Numbered from the stretch's first letter, positions 1-7,860 are shown. The stretch: DNA of 40,264 nucleotides from an uncultured Eggerthella sp. (GCA_905203045.1 CAJKUH010000020.1:1-40264); one strand, 5' to 3'. Notes: generated by a model from the sequence alone, not told the origin. Numbers and translations are program-made.

Positions 1-53
1 GCAAGGTCCTCGTCATTTGCGAGAACCCCCGTCATAAGCAGCGTCAGGGTTAA
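1..53 (+). CDS. rpmJ: 50S ribosomal protein L36, C-terminal part (5' end outside window)
   Basis: The window opens inside a reading frame whose last residues, VLVICENPRHKQRQG, are the conserved end of the 37-residue protein L36, followed by a TAA stop. The Cys and the His of CENPRH are zinc ligands in the C+ form of L36. The gene lies 20 bp before rpsM, the order expected for the actinobacterial alpha operon (infA-rpmJ-rpsM-rpsK-rpsD-rpoA-rplQ). Only about 17 codons are present because the start lies outside the window. Confidence 0.93.
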   Translation, partial: KVLVICENPRHKQRQG

Positions 54-73
54 AGAGAAAGGGTACGAATATC

Positions 74-442
74 ATGGCACGTCTCGTTGGTGTCGACCTT
101 CCTCGCGACAAGCGCATTGAAGTCGGCTTGACCTATATCTACGGCATTGGCCTTACCACCTCCAAGAAGATCCTCGCAGAAACCGGTGTAAACCCCGATA
201 CCCGCGTAAACGATCTTACGGAAGATGATCTCTCCAAGCTTCGTGACTACATCCAGGCAAACCTCACCACTGAGGGCGACCTGCATCGCGAGGTTTCTCA
301 GAATATCAAGCGCCTCATGGAAATCGGTTGCTACCGTGGCCTGCGTCATCGTCGTGGCCTGCCCGTTCGCGGTCAGCGCACTCACACGAACGCTCGTACG
401 CGCAAAGGTCCCAAGCGTCAAATCGGTGGCAAGAAGAAGTAG
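74..442 (+). CDS. rpsM: 30S ribosomal protein S13
   Basis: Encodes a 122-residue S13 of normal length. S13 sits in the head of the small subunit and contacts the P-site tRNA and the A-site finger of 23S rRNA. The N-terminus MARLVGVDLPRDKRIEVGLT, the central YIYGIGLTTSKKIL helix region and the basic tail ending RQIGGKKK are typical of the family. The tail carries the RGLPVRGQRTHTNARTRKG motif that contacts tRNA. ATG start at 74, with a purine-rich stretch (AAGAGAAAGGG) just upstream. It is followed 11 bp later by rpsK and is clearly part of the ribosomal operon. Confidence 0.97.
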   Translation: MARLVGVDLPRDKRIEVGLTYIYGIGLTTSKKILAETGVNPDTRVNDLTEDDLSKLRDYIQANLTTEGDLHREVSQNIKRLMEIGCYRGLRHRRGLPVRGQRTHTNARTRKGPKRQIGGKKK

Positions 443-453
443 AGGTGTAACTA

Positions 454-852
454 GTGGCAGCTAAGAAAAACGTTCGCACGCGCATCAAGCGTTCTGACCG
501 CAAGAACATCGCTGTTGGCGCTGCACACATCAAATCCACTTTCAATAACACGATTGTTTCCATCACGGATCCTCAGGGCAATGTAATTTCCTGGCAGTCC
601 GCTGGTACCGTCGGCTTCAAGGGCTCTCGTAAGTCCACGCCGTTCGCAGCTCAGATGGCAGCTGAGGCAGCAGCAAAGACCGCTATGGAGCATGGCTTGA
701 AGAAGGTTGCTGTATACGTGAAGGGCCCCGGTTCCGGTCGCGAAACCGCTATCCGTTCCCTTCAGGCAGCTGGCCTCGAAGTAGCTAGCATCCAGGATTG
801 CACCCCTATTCCGCACAACGGTTGCCGTCAGCGCAAGCGTCGTCGCGTCTAA
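454..852 (+). CDS. rpsK: 30S ribosomal protein S11
   Basis: Encodes the 132-residue S11, a platform protein of the 30S subunit that helps form the mRNA exit site. Diagnostic stretches are IKSTFNNTIVSITDPQGNVI, then SAGTVGFKGSRKSTPFAAQ, and the C-terminal DCTPIPHNGCRQRKRRRV. The start is GTG at 454, preceded by an AGAGGTG Shine-Dalgarno that overlaps the rpsM stop region. Length and sequence are ordinary. It is co-transcribed with rpsM and rpsD. Confidence 0.97.
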   Translation: MAAKKNVRTRIKRSDRKNIAVGAAHIKSTFNNTIVSITDPQGNVISWQSAGTVGFKGSRKSTPFAAQMAAEAAAKTAMEHGLKKVAVYVKGPGSGRETAIRSLQAAGLEVASIQDCTPIPHNGCRQRKRRRV

Positions 853-871
853 CTGAAAGGATCGATACACT

Positions 872-1468
872 ATGGCAATTAACAGGACTCCGGTTCTCAA
901 GCGTTGTCGCCAGCTCGGTCTGGATCCTGCTGTTCTCGGTTACAGCAGCAAGAAGGAATCCATCCGTCAGCCTAAGCGTCGTCGCAAGGAATCTGAATAC
1001 GGCATGCAGCTGCGCGAAAAGCAGAAGGCCAAGTTCATCTATGGCGTTCTCGAGAAGCAGTTCCTCGGTTACTTCAAGCGCGCTAAGTCCATGCCCGGCG
1101 TTACCGGCGACAATCTGATGCGCATTCTCGAGTCTCGTCTCGACAATGTAGTATTCCGTCTCGGCTTCGCTAAGACCCGCAAGGAAGCTCGTCAGATCGT
1201 TACCCACGGTCACATCCAGGTAAACGGTCGTCGCGTAGACATCCCGTCTTTCCGCGTACGTCCTGGCGACCTTGTTGCAGTTACCCCCAAGGCTAAGGAA
1301 CTCCTGGTTATCAAGAGCGCTCTCGTTTCCAACGAAGGCGTACAGGTTCCTGCATGGCTTGAGGTTGACATCGAAAAGCTGCAGGGCAGCGTTCTTGCTC
1401 TTCCCGAGCGTGAGCAGATTGATCTCGACATCAACGAGCAGCTTATCGTCGAACTTTACTCTAAGTAG
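872..1468 (+). CDS. rpsD: 30S ribosomal protein S4
   Basis: Encodes a 198-residue S4, a primary 16S rRNA binder that nucleates assembly of the 30S body and often autoregulates its operon. The S4 RNA-binding domain is visible around residues 90-150 (NVVFRLGFAKTRKEARQIVT, then HGHIQVNGRRVDIPSFRV). The N-terminal domain lacks the paired CxxC zinc ligands and has only Cys12, so this is the zinc-independent form. AAAGGA lies about 10 bp before the ATG. The position between rpsK and rpoA is typical of Actinomycetota; in Bacillus rpsD lies elsewhere. Confidence 0.97.
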   Translation: MAINRTPVLKRCRQLGLDPAVLGYSSKKESIRQPKRRRKESEYGMQLREKQKAKFIYGVLEKQFLGYFKRAKSMPGVTGDNLMRILESRLDNVVFRLGFAKTRKEARQIVTHGHIQVNGRRVDIPSFRVRPGDLVAVTPKAKELLVIKSALVSNEGVQVPAWLEVDIEKLQGSVLALPEREQIDLDINEQLIVELYSK

Positions 1469-1505
1469 CAAACGCACTGCGGTTTATTAAGGAGGCTTAT
1501 TCAAT

Positions 1506-2456
1506 ATGACAGAGTTCATGAGGCCGACAGTAACGATCGAAGAGGTCAACGACACCGTTGCCCGCTTCATCGTGGAGCCGCTAGAGCGTGGCTACGGTTA
1601 CACTCTTGGCAACTGCATGCGTCGTGTTCTGCTCTCGTCTCTTGACGGAGCGAAGGCGACCGCTATCCAGATCGATGGCGTACAGCATGAATTCACCACC
1701 GCCGAGGGCGTAATCGAGGACATCACCGATATCGTCTTGAACGTTAAGGGCCTGGTTTTCAGTGCCCTTAACGGTGACATCAGCGAGGCCACTGCACATG
1801 TGCATGCTGAAGGTCCTTGCACCGTCACGGGTGCCGATCTCGAGGTTCCTACGGAATTCTCGCTGATCAACCCCGAGCATGTCATCGCCACTGTTGCTGA
1901 CGGCGGCACGCTTGAGATGACCGTCCGCATTGGCGTGGGTCGCGGATATGTTTCTGCCGAGCGCAACAAGCGCACGGAGGATCCTATCGGCATCATCCAC
2001 GTTGACTCGCTGTTCTCGCCGGTTCGCCGTTGCACCATGGGCGTTACTGACACCCGTGTTGGTCAGCGTACCGACTATGACAAGCTTGTTCTTGAAGTTG
2101 AGACCGATGGCTCCATCAACCCCACCGAGGCTGTGTGCCGTGCTGCGAACATCATCAACCAGTACATGGGCGCATTCCTCATGCTCGACGAGGTAGAGGA
2201 AGATGAAGAGGGCGAGGTAGTTTCCATCTTCGCTCCCGAGAACCAGGAAACCAACGCAGAGCTTGACAAGCAGATCGAGGATCTGGACCTTTCCGTTCGT
2301 TCCTACAACTGCTTGAAGCGCGCAGGTATCCACTCTGTTCGTCAGCTGGTTGAGTATTCTGAGAACGACCTGCTCAACATCAGGAACTTTGGCGCGAAGT
2401 CCATCGAGGAAGTGAAGGATAAGCTCATTTCCATGGACCTCAATTTGAAGCAATAG
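1506..2456 (+). CDS. rpoA: DNA-directed RNA polymerase subunit alpha
   Basis: Encodes the 316-residue alpha subunit that dimerises to start RNA polymerase assembly. The N-terminal dimerisation/assembly domain spans about residues 1-230 (EPLERGYGYTLGNCMRRVLL is near residues 27-46). An acidic linker (EVEEDEEGEVV) follows. The C-terminal domain, about residues 245-316, holds the two helix-hairpin-helix motifs (LKRAGIHSVRQL, IRNFGAKSIEEVKDKL) that bind UP elements and activators. A perfect AAGGAGG at 1489-1495 lies 10 bp before the ATG. Length is normal and nothing is unusual. Confidence 0.98.
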   Translation: MTEFMRPTVTIEEVNDTVARFIVEPLERGYGYTLGNCMRRVLLSSLDGAKATAIQIDGVQHEFTTAEGVIEDITDIVLNVKGLVFSALNGDISEATAHVHAEGPCTVTGADLEVPTEFSLINPEHVIATVADGGTLEMTVRIGVGRGYVSAERNKRTEDPIGIIHVDSLFSPVRRCTMGVTDTRVGQRTDYDKLVLEVETDGSINPTEAVCRAANIINQYMGAFLMLDEVEEDEEGEVVSIFAPENQETNAELDKQIEDLDLSVRSYNCLKRAGIHSVRQLVEYSENDLLNIRNFGAKSIEEVKDKLISMDLNLKQ

Positions 2457-2467
2457 GAGATTTAAAG

Positions 2468-2875
2468 ATGAGGCACAACTATAAGGGCCGCAAGCTTGGT
2501 ACTGACTTCAGCCATACCAAGGCCATGAAAAAGAGCCTTGTTGCTGCGCTGTTCACCAACGACCGCATCAAGACGGTTGAGGCGCGCGCCAAGGAAATCC
2601 GCCCCGATGTCGACAAGATCATCACGTGGGCAAAGAAGGGCGACCTGCATTCCCGCCGTCTTGCTATCGCAAAGCTGGGCGACAAGGAACTGGTACGCGA
2701 GGTATTCGAGAAGGTTGCTCAGGGTCAGTTCGCTGACCGTCAGGGTGGCTACACTCGCATCATGAAGCTTGGCAACCGCAAGGGCGACAACGCTTCCATG
2801 GTAATCATGGAGCTTTGCACCGAGCCGGTACAGCCCAAGGCCAAGGCTGAAAAGCCTGCTGCTGAAGCAGAATAG
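2468..2875 (+). CDS. rplQ: 50S ribosomal protein L17
   Basis: Encodes a 135-residue L17, located near the polypeptide exit tunnel. The N-terminus MRHNYKGRKLGTDFSHTKAM and the segment LFTNDRIKTVEARAKEIRP are family hallmarks. A short Ala/Lys/Glu-rich tail (KAKAEKPAAEAE) is an ordinary clade-specific extension. TAGGAG overlaps the rpoA stop and serves as ribosome binding site. It is the last gene of the operon. The usual downstream neighbour truA is absent here and is found after dnaE instead. Confidence 0.97.
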   Translation: MRHNYKGRKLGTDFSHTKAMKKSLVAALFTNDRIKTVEARAKEIRPDVDKIITWAKKGDLHSRRLAIAKLGDKELVREVFEKVAQGQFADRQGGYTRIMKLGNRKGDNASMVIMELCTEPVQPKAKAEKPAAEAE

Positions 2876-2890
2876 CTTCTAGCTTTTTCA

Positions 2891-2923
2891 AAGAGTCCGC
2901 TCTATTGAGTGGGCTCTTTTTTT
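2891..2923 (+). terminator. Rho-independent terminator of the rpsM-rplQ operon
   Basis: A 12-bp stem (AAGAGTCCGCTC paired with GAGTGGGCTCTT, two G-U pairs) with loop TATT is followed directly by a run of seven T. It begins 16 bp after the rplQ stop. Confidence 0.92.
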
Positions 2924-3307
2924 ATGAACTCCGATGGCCAAGACGACCAAGACCAGACCGAAAGGGACCAAAAGGGACAGGCGCTTTTGGCTGCCCTGTG
3001 GTCTGGGTCAGCTGCCTCAGTTGGCTATAAGCCCTGCGTAGGGTACAGCTGGGCAAGTGGGCTATGACATTGGAGCTGAAGGCGGGGATATGCCTCCCGC
3101 TTGCGGAAGGGACATCTGCAACTGTTCATTGGGCTGGAACACATCTGTGCGTGCTGTTGCATTAGCCCTATCGCAAACAACGCTCCGTAAACAGGTTCGT
3201 GGGTTTGCCGTGCGCTTTTCTGGGGTGAATGAATGCCGCATTAGTATGGGATTCGTTGATTAATACCTGCCAGATTCAGCTGGCATCAGGAAAGGGTAAG
3301 GCTTTTC
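2924..3307. other. Intergenic region without a convincing gene
   Basis: This 384-bp stretch separates the ribosomal operon from the zinc-ribbon gene. A 68-codon frame (3057-3263) has no ribosome binding site and no family-like composition, so I do not call it. Near its end a small hairpin (TGCCAG/CTGGCA, 3268-3285) lies just before the Shine-Dalgarno of the next gene. The next gene's promoter must lie here, but no clear -35/-10 pair stands out. Confidence 0.5.
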
Positions 3308-3730
3308 ATGGCACGTTCTTCGGGCAATAGCCAATGGAAGTACAAGATGGCTCAATGGATGATGGGCCGCTATGGCATTGACCAGCTCACCCAGGCGCTT
3401 ATGATTGCCGGTTGTGCTGTTGTATTAGTGAATTTCTTTGCTCATTCAGGAGTTCTTTCCACGATTGCCCTGCTGCTCATGGGCTGGGGCCTGTTCCGCT
3501 GCTATTCCCGCAATATAGCGGCGAGGGCAAAGGAATTGGCCAAGTACCAAGAGCTCATGGTGAAGCCCAAGGCGTGGTGGCGCCTTACGAACAAGAAGTG
3601 GGTTAACCGTAAAACCACCTTGTATTTCAAGTGCAAAGGGTGCGGCAGTGTGCTGAACGTTCCGAAGGGCAAAGGAAAGCTTCGTGTGACGTGCCCGAAG
3701 TGCGGTACACAGGTTGAAAAGCACTCTTAG
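3308..3730 (+). CDS. Small membrane protein with C-terminal zinc ribbon
   Basis: A 140-residue protein of unknown function. Residues about 25-66 form two closely spaced hydrophobic segments (ALMIAGCAVVLVNFF and LSTIALLLMGWGLF). A basic linker follows, and a C-terminal treble-clef or zinc ribbon carries two CxxC knuckles (CKGCGS and CPKCGT) about 21 residues apart. This design suggests a membrane-anchored cytoplasmic zinc-binding or nucleic-acid/protein-binding module. It stands alone between two terminators. GGAAAGGG about 11 bp upstream supports the ATG at 3308. I recognise the architecture, not a specific family function. Confidence 0.82.
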   Translation: MARSSGNSQWKYKMAQWMMGRYGIDQLTQALMIAGCAVVLVNFFAHSGVLSTIALLLMGWGLFRCYSRNIAARAKELAKYQELMVKPKAWWRLTNKKWVNRKTTLYFKCKGCGSVLNVPKGKGKLRVTCPKCGTQVEKHS

Positions 3731-3764
3731 GCGTTTTGGGTGTACCGCAGAATGGTCACCACTC

Positions 3765-3780
3765 AATCTACATAATGTGT
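3765..3780 (+). promoter_or_regulatory. NrdR-like box 1 (weaker)
   Basis: AATCTACATAATGTGT matches 12 of 16 positions of the NrdR consensus ACACWATATATWGTGT. It starts exactly 32 bp before the second box, about three helical turns. Tandem NrdR sites usually show this spacing, and the spacing is the main support for this weaker box. Confidence 0.6.
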
Positions 3781-3796
3781 CACATTTCCTGTTTTG

Positions 3797-3812
3797 GCAC
3801 TATATATGGTGT
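3797..3812 (+). promoter_or_regulatory. NrdR-like box 2 (strong)
   Basis: GCACTATATATGGTGT matches the NrdR repressor consensus at all but about two positions. It lies 160 bp upstream of nrdD, in the expected place for dATP/ATP-sensing repression of ribonucleotide reductase. The TATATATGG core may also overlap a -10 element. The nrdR gene itself is not in this window. Confidence 0.8.
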
Positions 3813-3884
3813 ATGGAGAACCTACGGAAATCTTAACCATTCAAAAAATCAAGTCCTTAATTCAAAAATTCTTGGGCGTAATAT

Positions 3885-3914
3885 AGCGGCTGCACCTTAT
3901 GCGGCCGCTTTTCT
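3885..3914 (+). terminator. Terminator-like hairpin in the nrdD leader
   Basis: A 10-bp stem (AGCGGCTGCA with TGCGGCCGCT, one G-U pair), loop CCTTA, is followed by TTTTCTGTT. It lies after the NrdR boxes and 58 bp before the nrdD start. It could end transcripts from the zinc-ribbon gene or act as an attenuator within the nrdD leader. A second possible -10 (TATAAG near 3942) lies after it. Confidence 0.6.
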
Positions 3915-3972
3915 GTTGAGGCAGTGAGAGTAGGTTCGCTTTTATATAAGTTATCAGTAGATAGGGGAGCGC

Positions 3973-6195
3973 ATGAAGATCATCAAGCGTGATGGCTCTG
4001 AAGCTGTTTTCGATCTGAGCAAAATCGCCAACGCCATCAAAGGCGCAAGCGATGAATCGCCGGAAGGCGAACGCCTTACTGCTCGCCAGATTGATTACGC
4101 GGCACATAATGTGGCCGATGCCTGTGAAGCGGCGGGCCATACCGTGTCGGTTGAGGAAATCCAGGATATCGTTGAAAACGAGATCATGGCACTGCAGAAG
4201 TTCGAGGTGGCACGACGCTACATCATTTATCGCTACGTGCAGAATATCAAGCGCCAGTCGAACACGACCGACGATAAGATCCTTGCCTTGATCGAGTGCA
4301 ACAACGAAGAGGTAAAGCAGGAGAACTCCAATAAGAATCCTACGGTGAACTCCGTCCAGCGCGACTATATGGCTGGTGAGGTTTCCAAGGACCTGGCAAC
4401 GCGCATTCTGCTGCCGGAAGATGTGGTGCGCGCACACGAGGAAGGCATCATCCACTTCCACGACTCCGACTACTTCGCCCAGCATATGCACAACTGCGAT
4501 TTGGTGAACCTGGAAGATATGCTGCAGAACGGCACGGTTATCTCGGGCACCCTTATCGAAAAGCCCCACAGCTTTTCGACGGCCTGCAACATTGCAACGC
4601 AGATTATTGCTCAGGTTGCTTCCAGCCAGTATGGCGGCCAGTCCATTTCCCTGACCCATTTGGCTCCGTTCGTTGAAGTAAGCCGCAAGAAGATCCGTCG
4701 TGATGTTATCCGTGAGCTTAACGAAGTTGGGGTGGAACCTTCCGCTGAGCAGCTTTCCCGTATCGTGGAAACCCGCCTGCGCGATGAAGTGCGCCGCGGT
4801 GTGCAGACCATCCAATATCAGGTGGTAACGCTTATGACCACCAACGGTCAGGCTCCGTTCGTAACGGTGTTCATGTACCTGAACGAGGCGCGCTCCGAGC
4901 AGGAAAAGCACGACCTGGCCATCATCATCGAAGAGGTGCTGCGTCAGCGTTACGAAGGCGTGAAGAACGAAGAGGGCGTATGGATCACGCCGGCGTTCCC
5001 GAAGCTTATCTACGTTCTGGAAGAAGACAACATCACCGAAGACGCCCCGTTCTTCTACCTTACGCAGTTGGCCGCCAAGTGCACCGCCAAGCGCATGGTG
5101 CCCGACTACATCTCGGAAAAGAAGATGCGAGAGCTGAAGCTTTCGAAGGGTGAAACCCCTGGCAATGGTGACTGCTACACGTGCATGGGCTGCCGTTCGT
5201 TCCTGACGCCCGACCGTTCTGGCAACGGCTACAACAACGTTGCCAATGCCGGCAACTACGAACCGGGCAAGCCGAAGTACTACGGCCGCTTCAACCAGGG
5301 CGTGGTGACCATCAACTTGGTAGACGTTGCTTGCTCTTCGCATCGTGACATGGACAAGTTCTGGGAGATCTTCGAAGAACGTCTGGAGCTGTGCAAGCGC
5401 GCCTTGATGTGCCGTCACGAGCGCTTGAAGGGTACGCTCTCCGATGCGGCTCCTATTCTGTGGCAATACGGTGCGTTGGCTCGTTTGAAGAAGGGCGAGC
5501 CCATCGACAAGCTTCTGTATGGCGGATATTCCACCATCAGCTTGGGGTACGCCGGCCTATACGAGTGCGTGAAGTACATGACGGGCAAGAGCCACACCGA
5601 CGCTGAGGCAACGCCGTTTGCCATGGCCGTTATGCAGAAGATGAACGACAAGTGCAACGAGTGGAAAGCCGAAACCGATATCGACTTCAGCCTGTACGGC
5701 ACTCCGCTGGAATCCACCACGTACAAGTTCGCCAAGGCGCTGCAGCGCCGCTTCGGCACTATCCCTGGCGTTACGGACAAGGGCTACATCACCAACAGCT
5801 ATCACGTGCACGTGACCGAGGAAATCGATGCCTTCAAGAAGCTGGAGTTCGAAAGTCAGTTCCAGCAGCTTTCTCCTGGCGGTGCCATCTCGTATGTGGA
5901 AGTGCCCGACATGCAGGACAACCTGAAGGCTGTTGTACGTGTGATGCAGTACATCTACGACAACATCATGTACGCCGAACTGAACACCAAGAGCGACTAC
6001 TGCCAGGAGTGCGGATTCGACGGCGAGATTCAGATTGTCGAAGACGATGGCAAGCTGGTGTGGGAATGCCCCCATTGCGGCAACCGCAACCAGGAAAAGC
6101 TCAACGTGGCACGCCGTACCTGCGGCTATATTGGCACCCAGTTCTGGAACCAAGGGCGCACGGAGGAAATCCGCGACCGCGTCTTACATCTGTAA
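3973..6195 (+). CDS. nrdD: Anaerobic ribonucleoside-triphosphate reductase (class III)
   Basis: A 740-residue glycyl-radical enzyme that reduces ribonucleoside triphosphates to dNTPs without oxygen. Residues about 1-92 form the ATP-cone that senses ATP/dATP (MKIIKRDGSEAVFDLSKIAN). The catalytic ten-stranded barrel follows. Near the C-terminus are a zinc site of two CxxC pairs (CQEC 677-680, CPHC 699-702) and the radical loop RRTCGYIG, in which Gly718 is the likely radical residue. GGGGAGC just upstream supports the ATG. Two NrdR-like boxes lie upstream and the activase gene nrdG lies downstream. Length is normal for ATP-cone-containing NrdD. Confidence 0.97.
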   Translation: MKIIKRDGSEAVFDLSKIANAIKGASDESPEGERLTARQIDYAAHNVADACEAAGHTVSVEEIQDIVENEIMALQKFEVARRYIIYRYVQNIKRQSNTTDDKILALIECNNEEVKQENSNKNPTVNSVQRDYMAGEVSKDLATRILLPEDVVRAHEEGIIHFHDSDYFAQHMHNCDLVNLEDMLQNGTVISGTLIEKPHSFSTACNIATQIIAQVASSQYGGQSISLTHLAPFVEVSRKKIRRDVIRELNEVGVEPSAEQLSRIVETRLRDEVRRGVQTIQYQVVTLMTTNGQAPFVTVFMYLNEARSEQEKHDLAIIIEEVLRQRYEGVKNEEGVWITPAFPKLIYVLEEDNITEDAPFFYLTQLAAKCTAKRMVPDYISEKKMRELKLSKGETPGNGDCYTCMGCRSFLTPDRSGNGYNNVANAGNYEPGKPKYYGRFNQGVVTINLVDVACSSHRDMDKFWEIFEERLELCKRALMCRHERLKGTLSDAAPILWQYGALARLKKGEPIDKLLYGGYSTISLGYAGLYECVKYMTGKSHTDAEATPFAMAVMQKMNDKCNEWKAETDIDFSLYGTPLESTTYKFAKALQRRFGTIPGVTDKGYITNSYHVHVTEEIDAFKKLEFESQFQQLSPGGAISYVEVPDMQDNLKAVVRVMQYIYDNIMYAELNTKSDYCQECGFDGEIQIVEDDGKLVWECPHCGNRNQEKLNVARRTCGYIGTQFWNQGRTEEIRDRVLHL

Positions 6196-6228
6196 TACAA
6201 AGGAGAGCCGCTCCAAGCGGCCCTAATC

Positions 6229-6263
6229 GAAAGGCAGGCACACCATCATTGTGTCTGCCTTTC
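6229..6263 (+). terminator. Strong hairpin between nrdD and nrdG
   Basis: A near-perfect 14-bp stem (GAAAGGCAGGCACA with TGTGTCTGCCTTTC, one G-U pair) has a 7-base loop. No real T-run follows, so it may be a partial terminator or an mRNA processing/stability element that lowers nrdG relative to nrdD. Confidence 0.55.
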
Positions 6264-6330
6264 AAGCTTTCCATATTCGTCGGAACTGTGTTTGCCGACA
6301 CATTGGCACGTATCCATGGGAGGAACAGGC

Positions 6331-6879
6331 GTGAACTACGCAAATATCAAATACCGTGATATCGCCGATGGGGAAGGGGTGCGTACCACCCTGTTCGTTT
6401 CGGGGTGCTCGCATCATTGCAAGAATTGCTTCCAGCCGGAAACATGGAGCTTTTCCTATGGGCAGGAGTTCACGCCCGAAGTAGCGCGCGAAGTGCTGGC
6501 AACGCTCGACGACTTTTTCGTCGATGGCCTTACGTTCCTGGGCGGTGAACCGATGGAGCCCGAAAACCAGCGTGGCCTGCTGGAGCTCGCCCGCGCTGCC
6601 AAGGCGGCCCATCCGGAAAAGACCATCTGGTGCTACACCGGCGATGTGTACGAGGAGCTTGTCGACCCCGCTTCCCCGCGTCGCACCGAGGCTACCGATG
6701 AGTTGCTGAGCCTTATCGACATTTTGATCGACGGCCCCTATATCGAAGAACAGCACGACATCACCCTGCGCTTTTGCGGCTCGGCAAACCAACGCGTTAT
6801 CGACCTGAACAAAACGCGCGAATCCGGCGAAGTGGTGCTGTGGGAAGACGATCCGATATACAGCACTCATTCGATGTAG
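6331..6879 (+). CDS. nrdG: Anaerobic ribonucleoside-triphosphate reductase activating protein
   Basis: A 182-residue radical-SAM activase that installs the glycyl radical on NrdD. The CxxxCxxC cluster motif CSHHCKNC is at Cys26, Cys30 and Cys33. It is preceded by YRDIADGEGVRTTLFVSG and followed by the GGEP SAM-binding motif (FLGGEPMEPENQ). I chose the GTG at 6331 because GGGAGG lies 7 bp upstream and the protein then begins at the family's usual NYANI. An ATG at 6292 would add 13 residues without a ribosome binding site. Adjacent to its substrate gene nrdD. Confidence 0.95.
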   Translation: MNYANIKYRDIADGEGVRTTLFVSGCSHHCKNCFQPETWSFSYGQEFTPEVAREVLATLDDFFVDGLTFLGGEPMEPENQRGLLELARAAKAAHPEKTIWCYTGDVYEELVDPASPRRTEATDELLSLIDILIDGPYIEEQHDITLRFCGSANQRVIDLNKTRESGEVVLWEDDPIYSTHSM

Positions 6880-7001
6880 CGATCTTAGCGTCTTGGTGCC
6901 GGCATCGTCGCCTTGCGTTCTGGGCGCGTGCTTTCTTCGAGCAGGTTGCAACCGTGCACTTTTATGGGAAGCAAAAGCCCCCTATCTCTATTGGCCGTTG
7001 C

Positions 7002-7020
7002 GCATGGCATACTTGACAGC
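7002..7020 (+). promoter_or_regulatory. Possible leaderless promoter of the EcfT gene
   Basis: A TG-N-CATACT extended -10 element (hexamer 7008-7013) lies 7 bp before the ATG. That would place the transcription start at or next to the start codon. No good -35 is visible. Confidence 0.35.
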
Positions 7021-7860
7021 ATGACGCCAACGCTTCGCATATACCTTTCGGGGACAACTCCCATCCATCGCGCCGATGCACGCGTGAAGCTTGTGCTGCT
7101 GGTGCTGTTTTCCGTGGGCGTATTCTTCGTCGATACGTGGAAGGGCCTAGGCATATATACCCTTGCGGTGTGCGTGGCGGTGGCTACTGCGCGCATTCCC
7201 TTGAAAAAGCTGGCGGCGTTTTCACTTCCGTTGCTGGTATTGCTTGCGTTTATCTGGGTTTGCAACGCATTCACGTTCGACGTAACGGCTGGTGCGGAAT
7301 CAGGGTTGGGCGGTGTTTCGGCGGGCCTTGCCGAAGGGCAGCAGCCCATTGCCCTGGTCGGGAACTTCGGCTTCGTGCCCGAAGGATGTATGTTTGCGCT
7401 GTTCTATGTGGTGCGTATTCTGCTTATTCTGCAGGCGAGTTTTGTGGTCACGTTCACTACTTCCTCTGAAGCGCTGACAGGCGCGTTCGCTTCCCTCATG
7501 CGTCCCTTGCGGGCCGTGCACGTGCCTGTGGACGATGCGGCAACCATGCTCTCCGTTGCCGTTCGCTTCATTCCCCTTACCGCAGAAGAGCTGACCTTGG
7601 TGCGCAACGCCCAAGCATCGCGCGGTGCCCGGTTCGACGACGGCAATGTATGGCAGCGCATCTTCGCTTACCGCACCGTGTTCATTCCCCTGGTGGTTCG
7701 GCTTTTCAGGCGCGCTGATTCGCTGAGCGTTTCGATGGAGGCACGCTGCTACGGAAAAGGGCGTCGAACCGCGCTGGCGCAGCCGCGCTTGGACGCACGG
7801 CAAGCGGTAGGTTTTGTGGGTTGTTCGGCGGTATTGGCGGCGGTAGCGTACCTTCTGTAG
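7021..7860 (+). CDS. Energy-coupling factor transporter transmembrane protein (EcfT/CbiQ family)
   Basis: A 279-residue polytopic membrane protein. Several hydrophobic helices appear, including VKLVLLVLFSVGVFFV and FSLPLLVLLAFIWVCNAF. The two cytoplasmic Ala-Arg-Gly coupling motifs of EcfT occur as NAQASRGARF and SMEARCYGKG. EcfT links two ATPases to a vitamin- or metal-binding S component. Neither ATPases nor an S gene lie next to it, so the substrate cannot be deduced. The ATG at 7021 has no Shine-Dalgarno, but a TGG-CATACT extended -10 ends 7 bp upstream, suggesting a leaderless mRNA. Upstream in-frame starts at 6913 and 6964 would give a non-conserved extension. Confidence 0.88.
   Translation: MTPTLRIYLSGTTPIHRADARVKLVLLVLFSVGVFFVDTWKGLGIYTLAVCVAVATARIPLKKLAAFSLPLLVLLAFIWVCNAFTFDVTAGAESGLGGVSAGLAEGQQPIALVGNFGFVPEGCMFALFYVVRILLILQASFVVTFTTSSEALTGAFASLMRPLRAVHVPVDDAATMLSVAVRFIPLTAEELTLVRNAQASRGARFDDGNVWQRIFAYRTVFIPLVVRLFRRADSLSVSMEARCYGKGRRTALAQPRLDARQAVGFVGCSAVLAAVAYLL

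Noticed and set aside
3057..3263. 68-codon frame between rplQ and the zinc-ribbon gene
   Set aside because: No Shine-Dalgarno, no plausible domain, and it lies in an evident upstream region.
3862..5466. 534-codon open frame antisense to nrdD
   Set aside because: Long antisense frames are expected opposite GC-rich, codon-biased genes. It has no ribosome binding site, its composition is shadow-like, and nrdD is certain.
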